Shown here in pieces: positions 8,577-16,693 of a stretch of DNA of 64,000 nt. A program made the translations under genes and the position numbers. The stretch's first letter is position 1, and each line of letters opens with the position of its first letter. Location: positions 124,001 to 188,000 of the forward strand of contig NZ_NPKI01000015.1 of the NCBI RefSeq assembly GCF_002284565.1. Reading direction: 5' to 3'. The DNA is from Mesorhizobium mediterraneum. GTDB taxonomy: Bacteria; Pseudomonadota; Alphaproteobacteria; Rhizobiales; Rhizobiaceae. The notes under the pieces were generated by a model, which saw nothing but the letters and a program-made list of their open reading frames with translations, had not been told where the DNA came from and did not search any database.

Positions 8577-9794
8577 TTATTTCTCCGCCTCCTCGAACCA
8601 TGCCACCAGCAGTGCCCGTTCCTTGTCGGTAATCTGCGTGACGTTGGCGGGCGGCATGGCGTGGCTGCGGCCGGCCTGCAGGTAGATCTCGCGGGCTTGC
8701 TCGGCGATATCGGCGTCCGTGTCGAGCATCACACCTTTTGGCGCGTGATAGATGCCCTCGTAGGACGGCTCCTGCGCATGACACATCGAGCAGCGGCCAA
8801 GCACTGTGTCGCGCACGGCGGGAAAATGCGCCGAGGCGACATAGATTTGTGCCGCCGAGGACGCCTTGGCTTCGCCGGTCAGCACTTTCGGCACCGTCGA
8901 CAGCCACATGATGACGACGAACAGGACGGCGGCAGCCAGCCAAGTCCAGGTCGGGTTGCCCTTGCGCGCATGCATGGTGTTGAAATAATGCCGGATCAGC
9001 ACGCCGATGATGAACACCAGCGAGGCGATCACCCAGTTGAACTCAGTGCCGAAGGCCAGCGGGTAGTGGTTCGACAGCATGAGGAACAAAACAGGCAGGG
9101 TCAGGTAATTGTTGTGCAGCGAGCGCTGCTTGGCGATCTTGCCGTATTTCGGGTCGGGCTTGCGGCCGGCTATCAGGTCGGCGACGACGATCTTCTGGTT
9201 CGGGATGATGACCATGAAGACGTTGGCCGACATGATCGTCGCTGTGATGGCGCCAAGATGCAGGAAGGCGGCGCGGCCGGTGAACAAATGGGTAAGACCC
9301 CAGGCGATGAACACCAGCACGGCGTAGAGCACCAGCATCAGGCCGGTGTCGCTTTTGCCGAGCGGCGAGCGGCACAAGAGATCATAGACCACCCAGCCGA
9401 CGCCGATCGTCGCCAGCGACAGCAAGATGCCTGTAGGCACCGACATGGCGAGGACATTGGGATCGATCAGGAACAGGTCCGCCCCGGCATAGTAGACGAC
9501 GCACAGCATGGCGAAGCCCGACAGCCAGGTGGCGTAGGATTCCCATTTGAACCAAGTCAGGTGCTCAGGCATCTCGGCCGGCGCCACCAGATATTTCTGC
9601 ACGTGATAGAAGCCGCCGCCATGCACCTGCCATTCCTCGCCGAAGGCGCCGGCGGGCATGCCCGGACGCTGGCGCAGGCCGAGATCGAGCGCGACGAAAT
9701 AGAAGGATGAGCCGATCCAGGCGATGCCGGTGACGACATGCAGCCAACGCACGGCGAAGCTCAGCCAGTCCCAGAAAATCGCGAAATCCATCAT
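8577..9794 (-). CDS. puuD: Membrane urate oxidase with C-terminal cytochrome c domain
   Basis: 405 residues. The N-terminal ~300 residues form about eight or nine hydrophobic helices with conserved histidines (WLHVVTGIAWIGSS, HNNYLTLPVLFLMLSNHYP). The C-terminus is a periplasmic cytochrome c domain with CSMCH (335-339) and a likely axial methionine in HAMPPANVT. This is the PuuD urate hydroxylase first described in Agrobacterium, which oxidises urate to 5-hydroxyisourate and passes electrons to the respiratory chain rather than making peroxide. First gene of a minus-strand puuD-guaD unit, divergent from a LysR gene. Confidence 0.93.
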   Translation of the reverse strand: MMDFAIFWDWLSFAVRWLHVVTGIAWIGSSFYFVALDLGLRQRPGMPAGAFGEEWQVHGGGFYHVQKYLVAPAEMPEHLTWFKWESYATWLSGFAMLCVVYYAGADLFLIDPNVLAMSVPTGILLSLATIGVGWVVYDLLCRSPLGKSDTGLMLVLYAVLVFIAWGLTHLFTGRAAFLHLGAITATIMSANVFMVIIPNQKIVVADLIAGRKPDPKYGKIAKQRSLHNNYLTLPVLFLMLSNHYPLAFGTEFNWVIASLVFIIGVLIRHYFNTMHARKGNPTWTWLAAAVLFVVIMWLSTVPKVLTGEAKASSAAQIYVASAHFPAVRDTVLGRCSMCHAQEPSYEGIYHAPKGVMLDTDADIAEQAREIYLQAGRSHAMPPANVTQITDKERALLVAWFEEAEK

Positions 9795-9870
9795 TGAAAG
9801 GTCGTCCCTGCCGATTGGGTGACTTTACGGGCTGGAGCGCAAACGGAAAGGGCCGAGCTGCACGATGACT

Positions 9871-9887
9871 TTCAAAAAAAATTGGAA
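9871..9887. promoter_or_regulatory. LysR-type operator candidate in puuD / lysR divergent promoter
   Basis: TTCAAAAAAAATTGGAA is an imperfect dyad with a T-N11-A core inside the 140-base gap between puuD and the divergent LysR gene. LysR regulators usually bind such boxes in their own divergent promoters. Only one site was found and it is AT-rich, so chance occurrence is possible. Confidence 0.35.
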
Positions 9888-9934
9888 AATACTAGGCTCG
9901 TTACACGCAGCTGCATGAGAGCCCCGAAACCCGC

Positions 9935-10855
9935 ATGGCCTACCTCGACAACATCGCCGTCTTCGTCCGCGTCGTCGAACTCGGCAATTTGTCGGCGGCG
10001 GGCCGCGACATGCGCATCTCGCCGGCGGTCGCCTCCAACCGCATCAAGGAGCTCGAGAAGCATCTTGGTGTCAGGCTGTTCAACCGCACGACCCGGCAGC
10101 TGATGCCGACCGAGCACGGCACCGTGTTCTACTCCGGCGCCAAGCAGGTGCTGGAGGCGGTCACCGAGGCGGAGGCTGCGGTCAGCGCCTTATCCGGCCA
10201 GCCGCGCGGCACCATAAAAGTGACAGCGCCGCTCGGCCTCGGCCGCCGGCTGGTGGCGTCGGGCATCCCCGATTTCCACGACAAATATCCTGATATCGAG
10301 GTTCGGTTGAGACTTTCAGACCACAATGTCGACATTATGAAGGAAGGCATCGACGTCGCCTTCCGGCTGGGCATCATCGAAGATTCCAGCCTCAGGATGC
10401 GCGGCATCATGGAGTGCGAACGGGTGCTGGTGGCGGCACCGAAGTATCTGGAGGCGCGTGGCGAGCCGACCGAGCCGCAGGAATTGATCGGCAAGAAGCA
10501 CGACTGCCTGATGCTGCGCTATTCCGGCGCGCGCGAATACGTCTGGACGCTGCAGACGGCCGACGGCCCGCGGAAATTCGAAGTGCACGGACCCTATGAC
10601 ACGGACGATGGCGACGTGCTGACCGGCTGGGCGCTGTCCGGCCGCGGCATCATCAACAAGCCGCGATTCGAGGTCGAGCCGTTCATCCGCGACCAGCGGC
10701 TGAAGGTGATCCTGTCCGACACGCCGCCGACGCCGGTGCAGTTCGCCGCCGTCTATCCGCACAAGAAGCTGCAGGACCCGAAGGTGCGGCTGTTGCTCGA
10801 CTTCATGGCCGAGCGCTGTCAGCGGCTGATCAAGGATATTCTGGCCGGCAAATGA
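9935..10855 (+). CDS. LysR family transcriptional regulator
   Basis: 306 residues: an N-terminal winged helix-turn-helix (AVFVRVVELGNLSAAGRDMRISPAVASNRI region, about residues 6-35) followed by a periplasmic-binding-protein-like effector domain starting near GTIKVTAPLGLGRRL. It belongs to the large CrgA/DmlR-like group. It is divergent from puuD-guaD and upstream of two LLM monooxygenase genes, so it may regulate either or both. The effector may be a purine or ureide but nothing in the sequence proves that. Confidence 0.88.
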   Translation: MAYLDNIAVFVRVVELGNLSAAGRDMRISPAVASNRIKELEKHLGVRLFNRTTRQLMPTEHGTVFYSGAKQVLEAVTEAEAAVSALSGQPRGTIKVTAPLGLGRRLVASGIPDFHDKYPDIEVRLRLSDHNVDIMKEGIDVAFRLGIIEDSSLRMRGIMECERVLVAAPKYLEARGEPTEPQELIGKKHDCLMLRYSGAREYVWTLQTADGPRKFEVHGPYDTDDGDVLTGWALSGRGIINKPRFEVEPFIRDQRLKVILSDTPPTPVQFAAVYPHKKLQDPKVRLLLDFMAERCQRLIKDILAGK

Positions 10856-10931
10856 TGCGTGGCTGGCCGGTTGCTTTCCGTCCAGCTGGTGAAGATAATT
10901 CCTGCGGAATCTCACTCACCAGGGAAGACCG

Positions 10932-11948
10932 ATGGCCGACGGCGCCACAATGCATCTTGCCGTTTCACTGGTTCCGGAAGCCGCGCCTTCCCATCCGTCC
11001 GACGCCGGCCCGGATTTCAGCCTTCTGGCCCGGTTCGTGCAAAAGGCCGAAGCAGCCGGCTTGGACATGGTGGTTCTTGCCGATTCCGAGCTGGTTGCAC
11101 GCGGCGACGCGCCGAACCGGCAAGTGCCCTTCGAAGCGACTACCCTGCTGGCGGCGCTGGCGACGGTGACCAGCAGGATCGGCCTCGTCGCCGCGGCCTC
11201 GACCGTCGCGCATCAACCCTACAATCTGGCGCGCCGTTTTGCCTCGCTCGACATCATCAGCCACGGCCGCGCCGGCTGGAACGCTAGCATGGTCCCCAAT
11301 CCGCGCGAGGCAGCCAATTTCAGCCGGCCAGAGGGGTTTTCCGGCGACGACTTCCGCCGACGTGCGGAGGAATTCATCGGCATCGTGCAGGGCTTGTGGC
11401 AAGGTTGGGATACGGATGCCCTGCTGTTCGACAAAAGCGGCGGCCGCTTCTTCGATCCCGAAAAGATGCACCTGCTCGACCACAAGGGAGAGTTTTTCTC
11501 TGTGCGCGGACCGCTGAACGTTGCACGCTCGCCGCAGGATATGCCGGTGCTCGTCATGTCTGGCCTGTCGGAGGCTGACATGGACATCGCCGCCCGCTTC
11601 GCCGATGTCATCCTGCTTGACGAGCCAGCGGGCGCGAACGCTGATGATCTGAAGCGCCGCGCGCTTGCGGTCGGGCGCAGTCCGGACGCGATAAAGGCGC
11701 TGATGAACGTCGCGCCTGGTGCTGAAACGGCCGCTGGGCCGGAGATTATCGCGGACAGGCTCGAAGAGCCCTTCCGATCAAAAAGCTGCGACGGTTTCAA
11801 CATAGTCATGCCGCCGGTTGAGGCTGTGTTCGACGAGTTCGTCGACCTCGTGCTGCCGGAGCTTCGTCGCCGCGGCCTTCTTCGATCGGATTATCCCGGC
11901 GCGACGCTTCGCTCCGATCTCGGACTTGCTGGGAGAGATGAACTATGA
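10932..11948 (+). CDS. LLM class flavin-dependent oxidoreductase, short form
   Basis: 338 residues. Bacterial luciferase-like TIM barrel of the NtaA/SnaA/DszA branch: GLDMVVLADSELV, GLVAAASTVAHQPYNLAR and the HGRAGWNASMVPNPREAANF segment with the FMN-contact region. Family members oxidise N- or S-containing substrates with reduced FMN supplied by a separate reductase, which is not encoded nearby. It is roughly 85 residues shorter than the following paralogue, mainly at the N-terminus and in the second half. The stop overlaps the next start by 4 bases. AGGGAA lies before ATG 10932. Confidence 0.82.
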   Translation: MADGATMHLAVSLVPEAAPSHPSDAGPDFSLLARFVQKAEAAGLDMVVLADSELVARGDAPNRQVPFEATTLLAALATVTSRIGLVAAASTVAHQPYNLARRFASLDIISHGRAGWNASMVPNPREAANFSRPEGFSGDDFRRRAEEFIGIVQGLWQGWDTDALLFDKSGGRFFDPEKMHLLDHKGEFFSVRGPLNVARSPQDMPVLVMSGLSEADMDIAARFADVILLDEPAGANADDLKRRALAVGRSPDAIKALMNVAPGAETAAGPEIIADRLEEPFRSKSCDGFNIVMPPVEAVFDEFVDLVLPELRRRGLLRSDYPGATLRSDLGLAGRDEL

Positions 11949-13216
11949 CCGCCCATCGACGTCAGATGAAGCTTGGCGCCTTTCTGTGGGCAACAGGCCA
12001 CCATATCGCGGCCTGGCGCCATCCGCAGGCGCATGTGACGGCGGGTGTAGATATCGACCATTACATCCAGCTGGCGCGGACGGCGGAGGCGGCGAAGTTT
12101 GACATGATCTTCTGCGAGGACGCTGCCGGCGTGCGCGAGGCCAATGTCAATATCGCTAGCCAGACCTCGCGCTCGATCGGCTTCGAGCCGATCAGCCTGC
12201 TTTCGGCTCTCGCAGTCCAGACCAGCCACATCGGTCTCGTCTCCACGGCATCGACGAGCTACAACGAGCCTTACGGGCTGGCGCGGACCTTCTTGTCGCT
12301 CGACCATCTGAGCGGCGGCCGAGCCGGCTGGAACCTGGTTACCTCCGCCAGCCACATCGAAGCCGCCAATTTCGGCTCGACCGGCCTGCGCCCGCACGCC
12401 GATCGCTATGAGCGCGCGCGTGAATTCGCCGAAGTCGTCACCGGACTTTGGCACGGCAAGCTCGATGGGGCTTCCGGATCCGGTCACGACGGCCAGAGCT
12501 TTTCGGTTCGCGACCCGCTCAACCTGCCGCGCTCCCCCCAGGGCGCGCCAGTGATGGTTCAGGCCGGCGCCTCGGACGTTGGCCGGGACCTTGCCGCCCG
12601 CACCGCCGACGTCGTGTTCACAGCGGCGCAGACATTCGAGGAGGCGAAATCCTTCTACGAGGATCTCAAGGGTCGCCTGGCGACCTATGGGCGCGAGCCT
12701 GATGATATCAAGATCATGCCGGGCGTCGCACCGATCGTGGCGGCAACCGAGGCTGAAGCGCAGGAAAAATACGAGGAATTGCAGGAGTTGATCCCCGACG
12801 ATGTCGGCATCGCGCTGCTTTCCAGCTATCTCAGCATTTCCGATCTGTGGCGCTATCCCATCGATGGACCATTGCCGGAGCTGCCGGCCAGCGAAGGCAT
12901 GCAGAGCCGGCAAGCTCTCGTCGTCGATCAGTCGCGCCGGGACAAGCTCTCCATTCGCCAGCTTGCGCGCCACTTCGCCGGCGCGCGCGGCCACTGGCGC
13001 GTCGTCGGCACGCCGGCTCAGATCGCCGACGAGCTCGAGGCACGCTTCGAGGGCGGCGCCGCTGACGGCTTCAACGTCATGCCGTCCTGGTTTCCCGGTG
13101 AACTCGATGCCTTTGCCGCGCTCGTCGTGCCGGAATTGCAGCGGCGCGGCCTGTTCCGCACGGAGTACGAAGGCCGCACCTTGCGCGACCATCTGGGCCT
13201 GAAGCGGCCGATCTGA
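11945..13216 (+). CDS. LLM class flavin-dependent oxidoreductase, NtaA/DmoA-like
   Basis: 423 residues, near the usual length for NtaA/SnaA/DszA monooxygenases. Opens with MKLGAFLWATGHHIAAWRHP and carries GLVSTASTSYNEPYGLAR, SGGRAGWNLVTS, PVMVQAGASDVGRDLAA and GFNVMPSWFPGELD. An FMNH2-dependent monooxygenase is expected. Translationally coupled to the shorter paralogue by an ATGA overlap, which suggests a two-component or heteromeric use. Substrate unknown; the surrounding purine genes make an N-heterocycle or ureide derivative a guess only. The convergent xdhC gene ends 59 bases downstream. Confidence 0.85.
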   Translation: MTAHRRQMKLGAFLWATGHHIAAWRHPQAHVTAGVDIDHYIQLARTAEAAKFDMIFCEDAAGVREANVNIASQTSRSIGFEPISLLSALAVQTSHIGLVSTASTSYNEPYGLARTFLSLDHLSGGRAGWNLVTSASHIEAANFGSTGLRPHADRYERAREFAEVVTGLWHGKLDGASGSGHDGQSFSVRDPLNLPRSPQGAPVMVQAGASDVGRDLAARTADVVFTAAQTFEEAKSFYEDLKGRLATYGREPDDIKIMPGVAPIVAATEAEAQEKYEELQELIPDDVGIALLSSYLSISDLWRYPIDGPLPELPASEGMQSRQALVVDQSRRDKLSIRQLARHFAGARGHWRVVGTPAQIADELEARFEGGAADGFNVMPSWFPGELDAFAALVVPELQRRGLFRTEYEGRTLRDHLGLKRPI

Positions 13217-13274
13217 GCAGCACGCTATGGAAGCGCGCCTGCACGAAAAATGCAGCTCGGCAGTATGTTAGCCG

Positions 13275-14273
13275 TCAGCCGGCCATCGCCTTGCCACGAG
13301 AGGCGGGGTGCGGAGCCGCTGGTGCGACGGCGTGAGCGGCCAGCGCCGTCATGATCTCGGCCGCCGCCAAGGCCGCAATCACTTGCGGTCGCTTGTCCTT
13401 GACCGTTTCGCCGCCGATCGGCGAGACGAGGCGAGCAAATTCCGCCTCGCTGCCGTCCGCCGACTTCAGGAACCAGCTCCTGAATGTCGCCTTTTTGGTC
13501 TTCGAGCCGATCATGCCGACATAGGCGGCATCCCGGCGCTTCAGCGCCTCAGTGGCGATCAGGAAATCCAGCGCGTGGTCGTGGGTAAGAATGACGAAGG
13601 CGCTCCCGGCCGGAGCCTCGCGCACCATCGCCTCCGGCATAGGCGTCAGGCTCGTTTCGATCGTGTCCGGCATGCCATCCAGCGCCTCGGCCCGCGTCTC
13701 GACAACGGCGACACGCACCGGCAGCAAGGCCACCGCCGATGCCAGCGCCTGGCCGACATGACCGCCGCCGAAGATGTAGACATGCGCCAACTGCGCCTCC
13801 TCGGCTTCCGCCGCCGCAACCAGCTCTTGCGCCAGCGCAGCATCGACCAGCCGGATCAGCACCTCGACCCTGCCGCCGCAGCATTGGCCGATTTCCGGTC
13901 CGAGCGGGATGTCGAGGGTGGCTCGGATATCCCTCCCCCTTGAGGGGAGGGTGGCGGCGAAGCCGCCGGGTGGGGTCGCCGCGGCAGTGCTCGACATTTT
14001 TTTAGGTCGCGCGCTCCCTCTACCGACCCCCTCTGGCCGCTCCGCGGCCATCTCCCCCTCAAGGGGGGAGAAAAGCATCTGCCGCGCCTTGTCGATCGCC
14101 ATATATTCGAGTTGGCCGCCGCCGATCGTGCCAAAAATCGCCGCGATCGAGACGAGCATGAAGGCGCCCTTCTCGCGTGGCGTCGAGCCTTTTGTTCCGG
14201 CCACCTCGACCAGGGCCACCCGGCCGGCGCGCGCAAGAAAGGCTTTCAAGCTTTGCACTTTCGCGTTCATCAT
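13275..14273 (-). CDS. xdhC: Xanthine dehydrogenase accessory protein XdhC with in-frame repeat insertion
   Basis: 332 residues from ATG 14273, chosen because TAGGGA lies 6 bases upstream; ATG 14279 sits directly on that site. XdhC inserts sulfurated molybdenum cofactor into XdhB. Family motifs: GTKGSTPREKGAFMLV, GTIGGGQLEYMAID, EIGQCCGGRVEV and the Rossmann-like HVYIFGGGHVGQAL. Between KARQML and ATLDIPLGPEIG about 50 residues (roughly 70-118 of the 334-residue frame) are not part of the normal family; they are the translation of a palindromic repeat that kept the frame open. It follows xdhB by about 70 bases. Confidence 0.88.
   Translation of the reverse strand: MMNAKVQSLKAFLARAGRVALVEVAGTKGSTPREKGAFMLVSIAAIFGTIGGGQLEYMAIDKARQMLFSPLEGEMAAERPEGVGRGSARPKKMSSTAAATPPGGFAATLPSRGRDIRATLDIPLGPEIGQCCGGRVEVLIRLVDAALAQELVAAAEAEEAQLAHVYIFGGGHVGQALASAVALLPVRVAVVETRAEALDGMPDTIETSLTPMPEAMVREAPAGSAFVILTHDHALDFLIATEALKRRDAAYVGMIGSKTKKATFRSWFLKSADGSEAEFARLVSPIGGETVKDKRPQVIAALAAAEIMTALAAHAVAPAAPHPASRGKAMAG
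13926..14072. repeat. Palindromic repeat inserted in frame within xdhC
   Basis: The plus strand has CCCTCCCCCTTGAGGGGAGG near 13931 and TCTCCCCCTCAAGGGGGGAG near 14051, forming inverted ends, with inner CCACCCGGCGGC-type and GGCCGCTCCGCGGCC dyads. The same family occurs as an intergenic copy at 58327-58482. Read in the xdhC frame it encodes SPLEGEMAAERPEGVGRG and ATPPGGFAATLPSRG; reading the intergenic copy also gives SPLEGEMAGRPEGGA. About 147 bases, a multiple of three, with no stop in the xdhC frame. Confidence 0.85.
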
Positions 14274-14344
14274 TCGCATTCCCTATCGGGAAATATAGAG
14301 TTTTCGGCCTGAATTGCACGCTTTCTGGGATTCCGAGGCAGGGT

Positions 14345-16693
14345 TCACGTGCCGGCCTTGGCCTCACCCTTCAGCCGTTCGATCGCCATCAGCACCCGCT
14401 CCGGTGTCGCCGGTGGGTCGAGGCGCGGACAGATCCGGTGGTCGGCAACGCTCGCCACCGCATCCGACAGCGCATGCAGCACCGATATGCCGAGCGGGAG
14501 CGGCGGCTCGCCGACCGCCTTGGAGCGGTGGACCGTCGGCTCGCTCGCTTCCGGCCAATCGGCCAAAGTCACGTTGAATATCTTCGGCCGGTCCGAGGCC
14601 AAGGGGATTTTGTAGGTCGACGGTGCGTGGGTGCGCAGCCGGCCTTTATCGTCCCACCACAGTTCCTCCGTCGTCAGCCAGCCCATGCCCTGGATGAAGC
14701 CGCCCTCGACCTGGCCGAGGTCGATGGCGCGGTTCAGCGAGCGGCCGGTCTCGTGCAGTATGTCGGTGCGCTCAACCATGTATTCGCCGGTCAGCGTGTC
14801 GACCGAGACTTCCGAGCACGAGGCGCCATAGGCGAAATAGTAGAAGGGACGGCCCTCGCCCTTGTCACGATCCCAGTGGATTTTCGGCGTCTTGTAGAAG
14901 CCCGCCGCAGAAAGCTGGATGCGGGCCATGTAGGCCTGCCTGACGAGGTCGGCGAAGGCGATCTCCTGATTGCCGATGCGCACCCGGTTGGGCAGGAACA
15001 GCACCTGGTCGCGCGGCACCTGATATTTTTCGGCGGCGAAATTGGTCAGCCGCTCCTTGATCTGCCGGGCTGCGTTCTGCGCCGCCATGCCGTTGAGATC
15101 GGAGCCGGACGATGCGGCGGTCGCCGAGGTGTTCGGGACCTTGCCGGTCGTCGTTGCGGTGATCTTGACCTGGTCGAGGTCGATCTGGAATTCTTCCGCG
15201 ACCACCTGCGCCACCTTGACGTAGAGGCCCTGCCCCATTTCGGTGCCGCCGTGGTTCAGATGCACCGACCCATCGGTGTAGACATGCACCAGCGCGCCGG
15301 CCTGGTTGTAGTGCGTTGCGGTGAACGAGATGCCGAACTTGACCGGCGTCAGCGCCAATCCACGCTTGATGAAGCGACTGTTGGCGTTGAAGGCACGAAC
15401 CGTGCGGCGGCGCCTCGCATAGTCGCAACTCGACTCCAGCTCGGCGACGATGCGGTGGATGATGTTGTCCTCGACCGTCTGGTGGTACGGCGTGACGTTG
15501 CGGTCGCTGGTGCCATAAAAGTTCTTCTTGCGAATCTCCAGCGGGTCCTTGCCGACGGCAAAGGCGACCTCTTCGATGACACGCTCGGCGCCGACCATGC
15601 CTTGCGGCCCGCCGAAGCCTCGGAAGGCGGTGTTCGACACGGTGTTGGTGTAGAGCGGCGCCGATTGCGCGTGCACCGCCGGCCAGAAATAAGTGTTGTC
15701 GCAATGGAACAGCGCGCGGTCGGTCACCGGGCCGGACAGGTCCGCCGAAAAGCCACAGCGCGCCGCGAACATGAAATCGACACCGAGGATATTGCCCTCG
15801 TCGTCAAAGCCAACCTCGTAGTCGACCAGAAAGTCGTGGCGCTTGCCGGTGGCGATCATGTCGTCGTCGCGGTCGGGCCGGATTTTGACGGCACGATGGT
15901 GTTTCTTCGCGGCGATAGCGGCCAATACGGCAAACTGGTTGCCTTGCGTTTCCTTGCCGCCGAAGCCGCCGCCCATGCGGCGGATCTCGACCGTGACGGC
16001 ATGGCTCGGCACGCCGAGCGCATGGCTGACCATGTGCTGGATTTCGCTGGGATGCTGGGTCGAGGAATAAATCGTGACGTCCTGGTCCTCGCCGGGAATG
16101 GCCATGGCGATCTGGCCTTCGAGATAAAAATGATCCTGCCCGCCGATGCGCATTTTTCCCTTCAGCCGGCGCGGCGCCGCTTTTATCGAGGCGGCGGCAT
16201 CGCCACGCTTCAAGGTCAGCGGCGGCGTGACCAGCTTGTCCTTGCGGGGATCAAGTGCACCGATGTCGGTGACGAAGGACAATTCCTTGTATTCGACCTT
16301 GGCCAGCCTTGTGGCGCGGCGCGCCTGCTCGCGCGTTTCGGCGATGACGCAGAAGATCGGCTGGCCGAAGAACTGCACCTTGCCGTCGGCCAGCACCGGC
16401 TCGTCGTGACGGCCGGTCGGCGAAATGTCGTTTTCACCCGGCACGTCGCTCGCCGTCAGCACATCGACGACGCCGGGGGCTGCGCGCACCGCCGACAGGT
16501 CCATGCTGGTGATGGTGGCGTGCGTGGCCGTCGAAAGCCCAAGGCAGCCATGCAGCGTGCCGGCTGATTCCGGCATGTCGTCGATATAGACGGCCGTGCC
16601 GCGGACATGCTTGTGCGCGGAATCATGGCGCTGGTCGGTGGCAACGCCACCGGAGATTTTTTGCGCCTTGAGGTTTGGGGCATGTTTGGTCAT
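14345..16693 (-). CDS. xdhB: Xanthine dehydrogenase, molybdopterin-binding large subunit
   Basis: 782 residues from ATG 16693, whose A is shared with the TGA of xdhA. Xanthine-oxidase-family molybdenum subunit: GQDHFYLEGQIA, MGGGFGGKETQ (Moco-binding loop), NTAFRGFGGPQGM, and the C-terminal KAVGEPPLPLG segment with the glutamate that acts as catalytic base. The enzyme oxidises hypoxanthine and xanthine to urate in the cytoplasm. The upstream 61 residues of the longer frame are xdhA shadow. Long antisense frames here are shadows. Confidence 0.95.
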   Translation of the reverse strand: MTKHAPNLKAQKISGGVATDQRHDSAHKHVRGTAVYIDDMPESAGTLHGCLGLSTATHATITSMDLSAVRAAPGVVDVLTASDVPGENDISPTGRHDEPVLADGKVQFFGQPIFCVIAETREQARRATRLAKVEYKELSFVTDIGALDPRKDKLVTPPLTLKRGDAAASIKAAPRRLKGKMRIGGQDHFYLEGQIAMAIPGEDQDVTIYSSTQHPSEIQHMVSHALGVPSHAVTVEIRRMGGGFGGKETQGNQFAVLAAIAAKKHHRAVKIRPDRDDDMIATGKRHDFLVDYEVGFDDEGNILGVDFMFAARCGFSADLSGPVTDRALFHCDNTYFWPAVHAQSAPLYTNTVSNTAFRGFGGPQGMVGAERVIEEVAFAVGKDPLEIRKKNFYGTSDRNVTPYHQTVEDNIIHRIVAELESSCDYARRRRTVRAFNANSRFIKRGLALTPVKFGISFTATHYNQAGALVHVYTDGSVHLNHGGTEMGQGLYVKVAQVVAEEFQIDLDQVKITATTTGKVPNTSATAASSGSDLNGMAAQNAARQIKERLTNFAAEKYQVPRDQVLFLPNRVRIGNQEIAFADLVRQAYMARIQLSAAGFYKTPKIHWDRDKGEGRPFYYFAYGASCSEVSVDTLTGEYMVERTDILHETGRSLNRAIDLGQVEGGFIQGMGWLTTEELWWDDKGRLRTHAPSTYKIPLASDRPKIFNVTLADWPEASEPTVHRSKAVGEPPLPLGISVLHALSDAVASVADHRICPRLDPPATPERVLMAIERLKGEAKAGT

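Noticed and set aside
8575-8943. N-terminal 123-codon extension of the guanine deaminase frame
   Set aside because: It overlaps the cytochrome domain of puuD, which is clearly coded in the other frame; ATG 8574 opens the normal GuaD start.
14177-16567. Plus-strand open frame of 796 codons opposite xdhB
   Set aside because: It is the antisense shadow of a GC-rich, strongly coded gene; the composition is arginine-, aspartate- and histidine-rich with no recognisable domain, while xdhB on the other strand has all family motifs.
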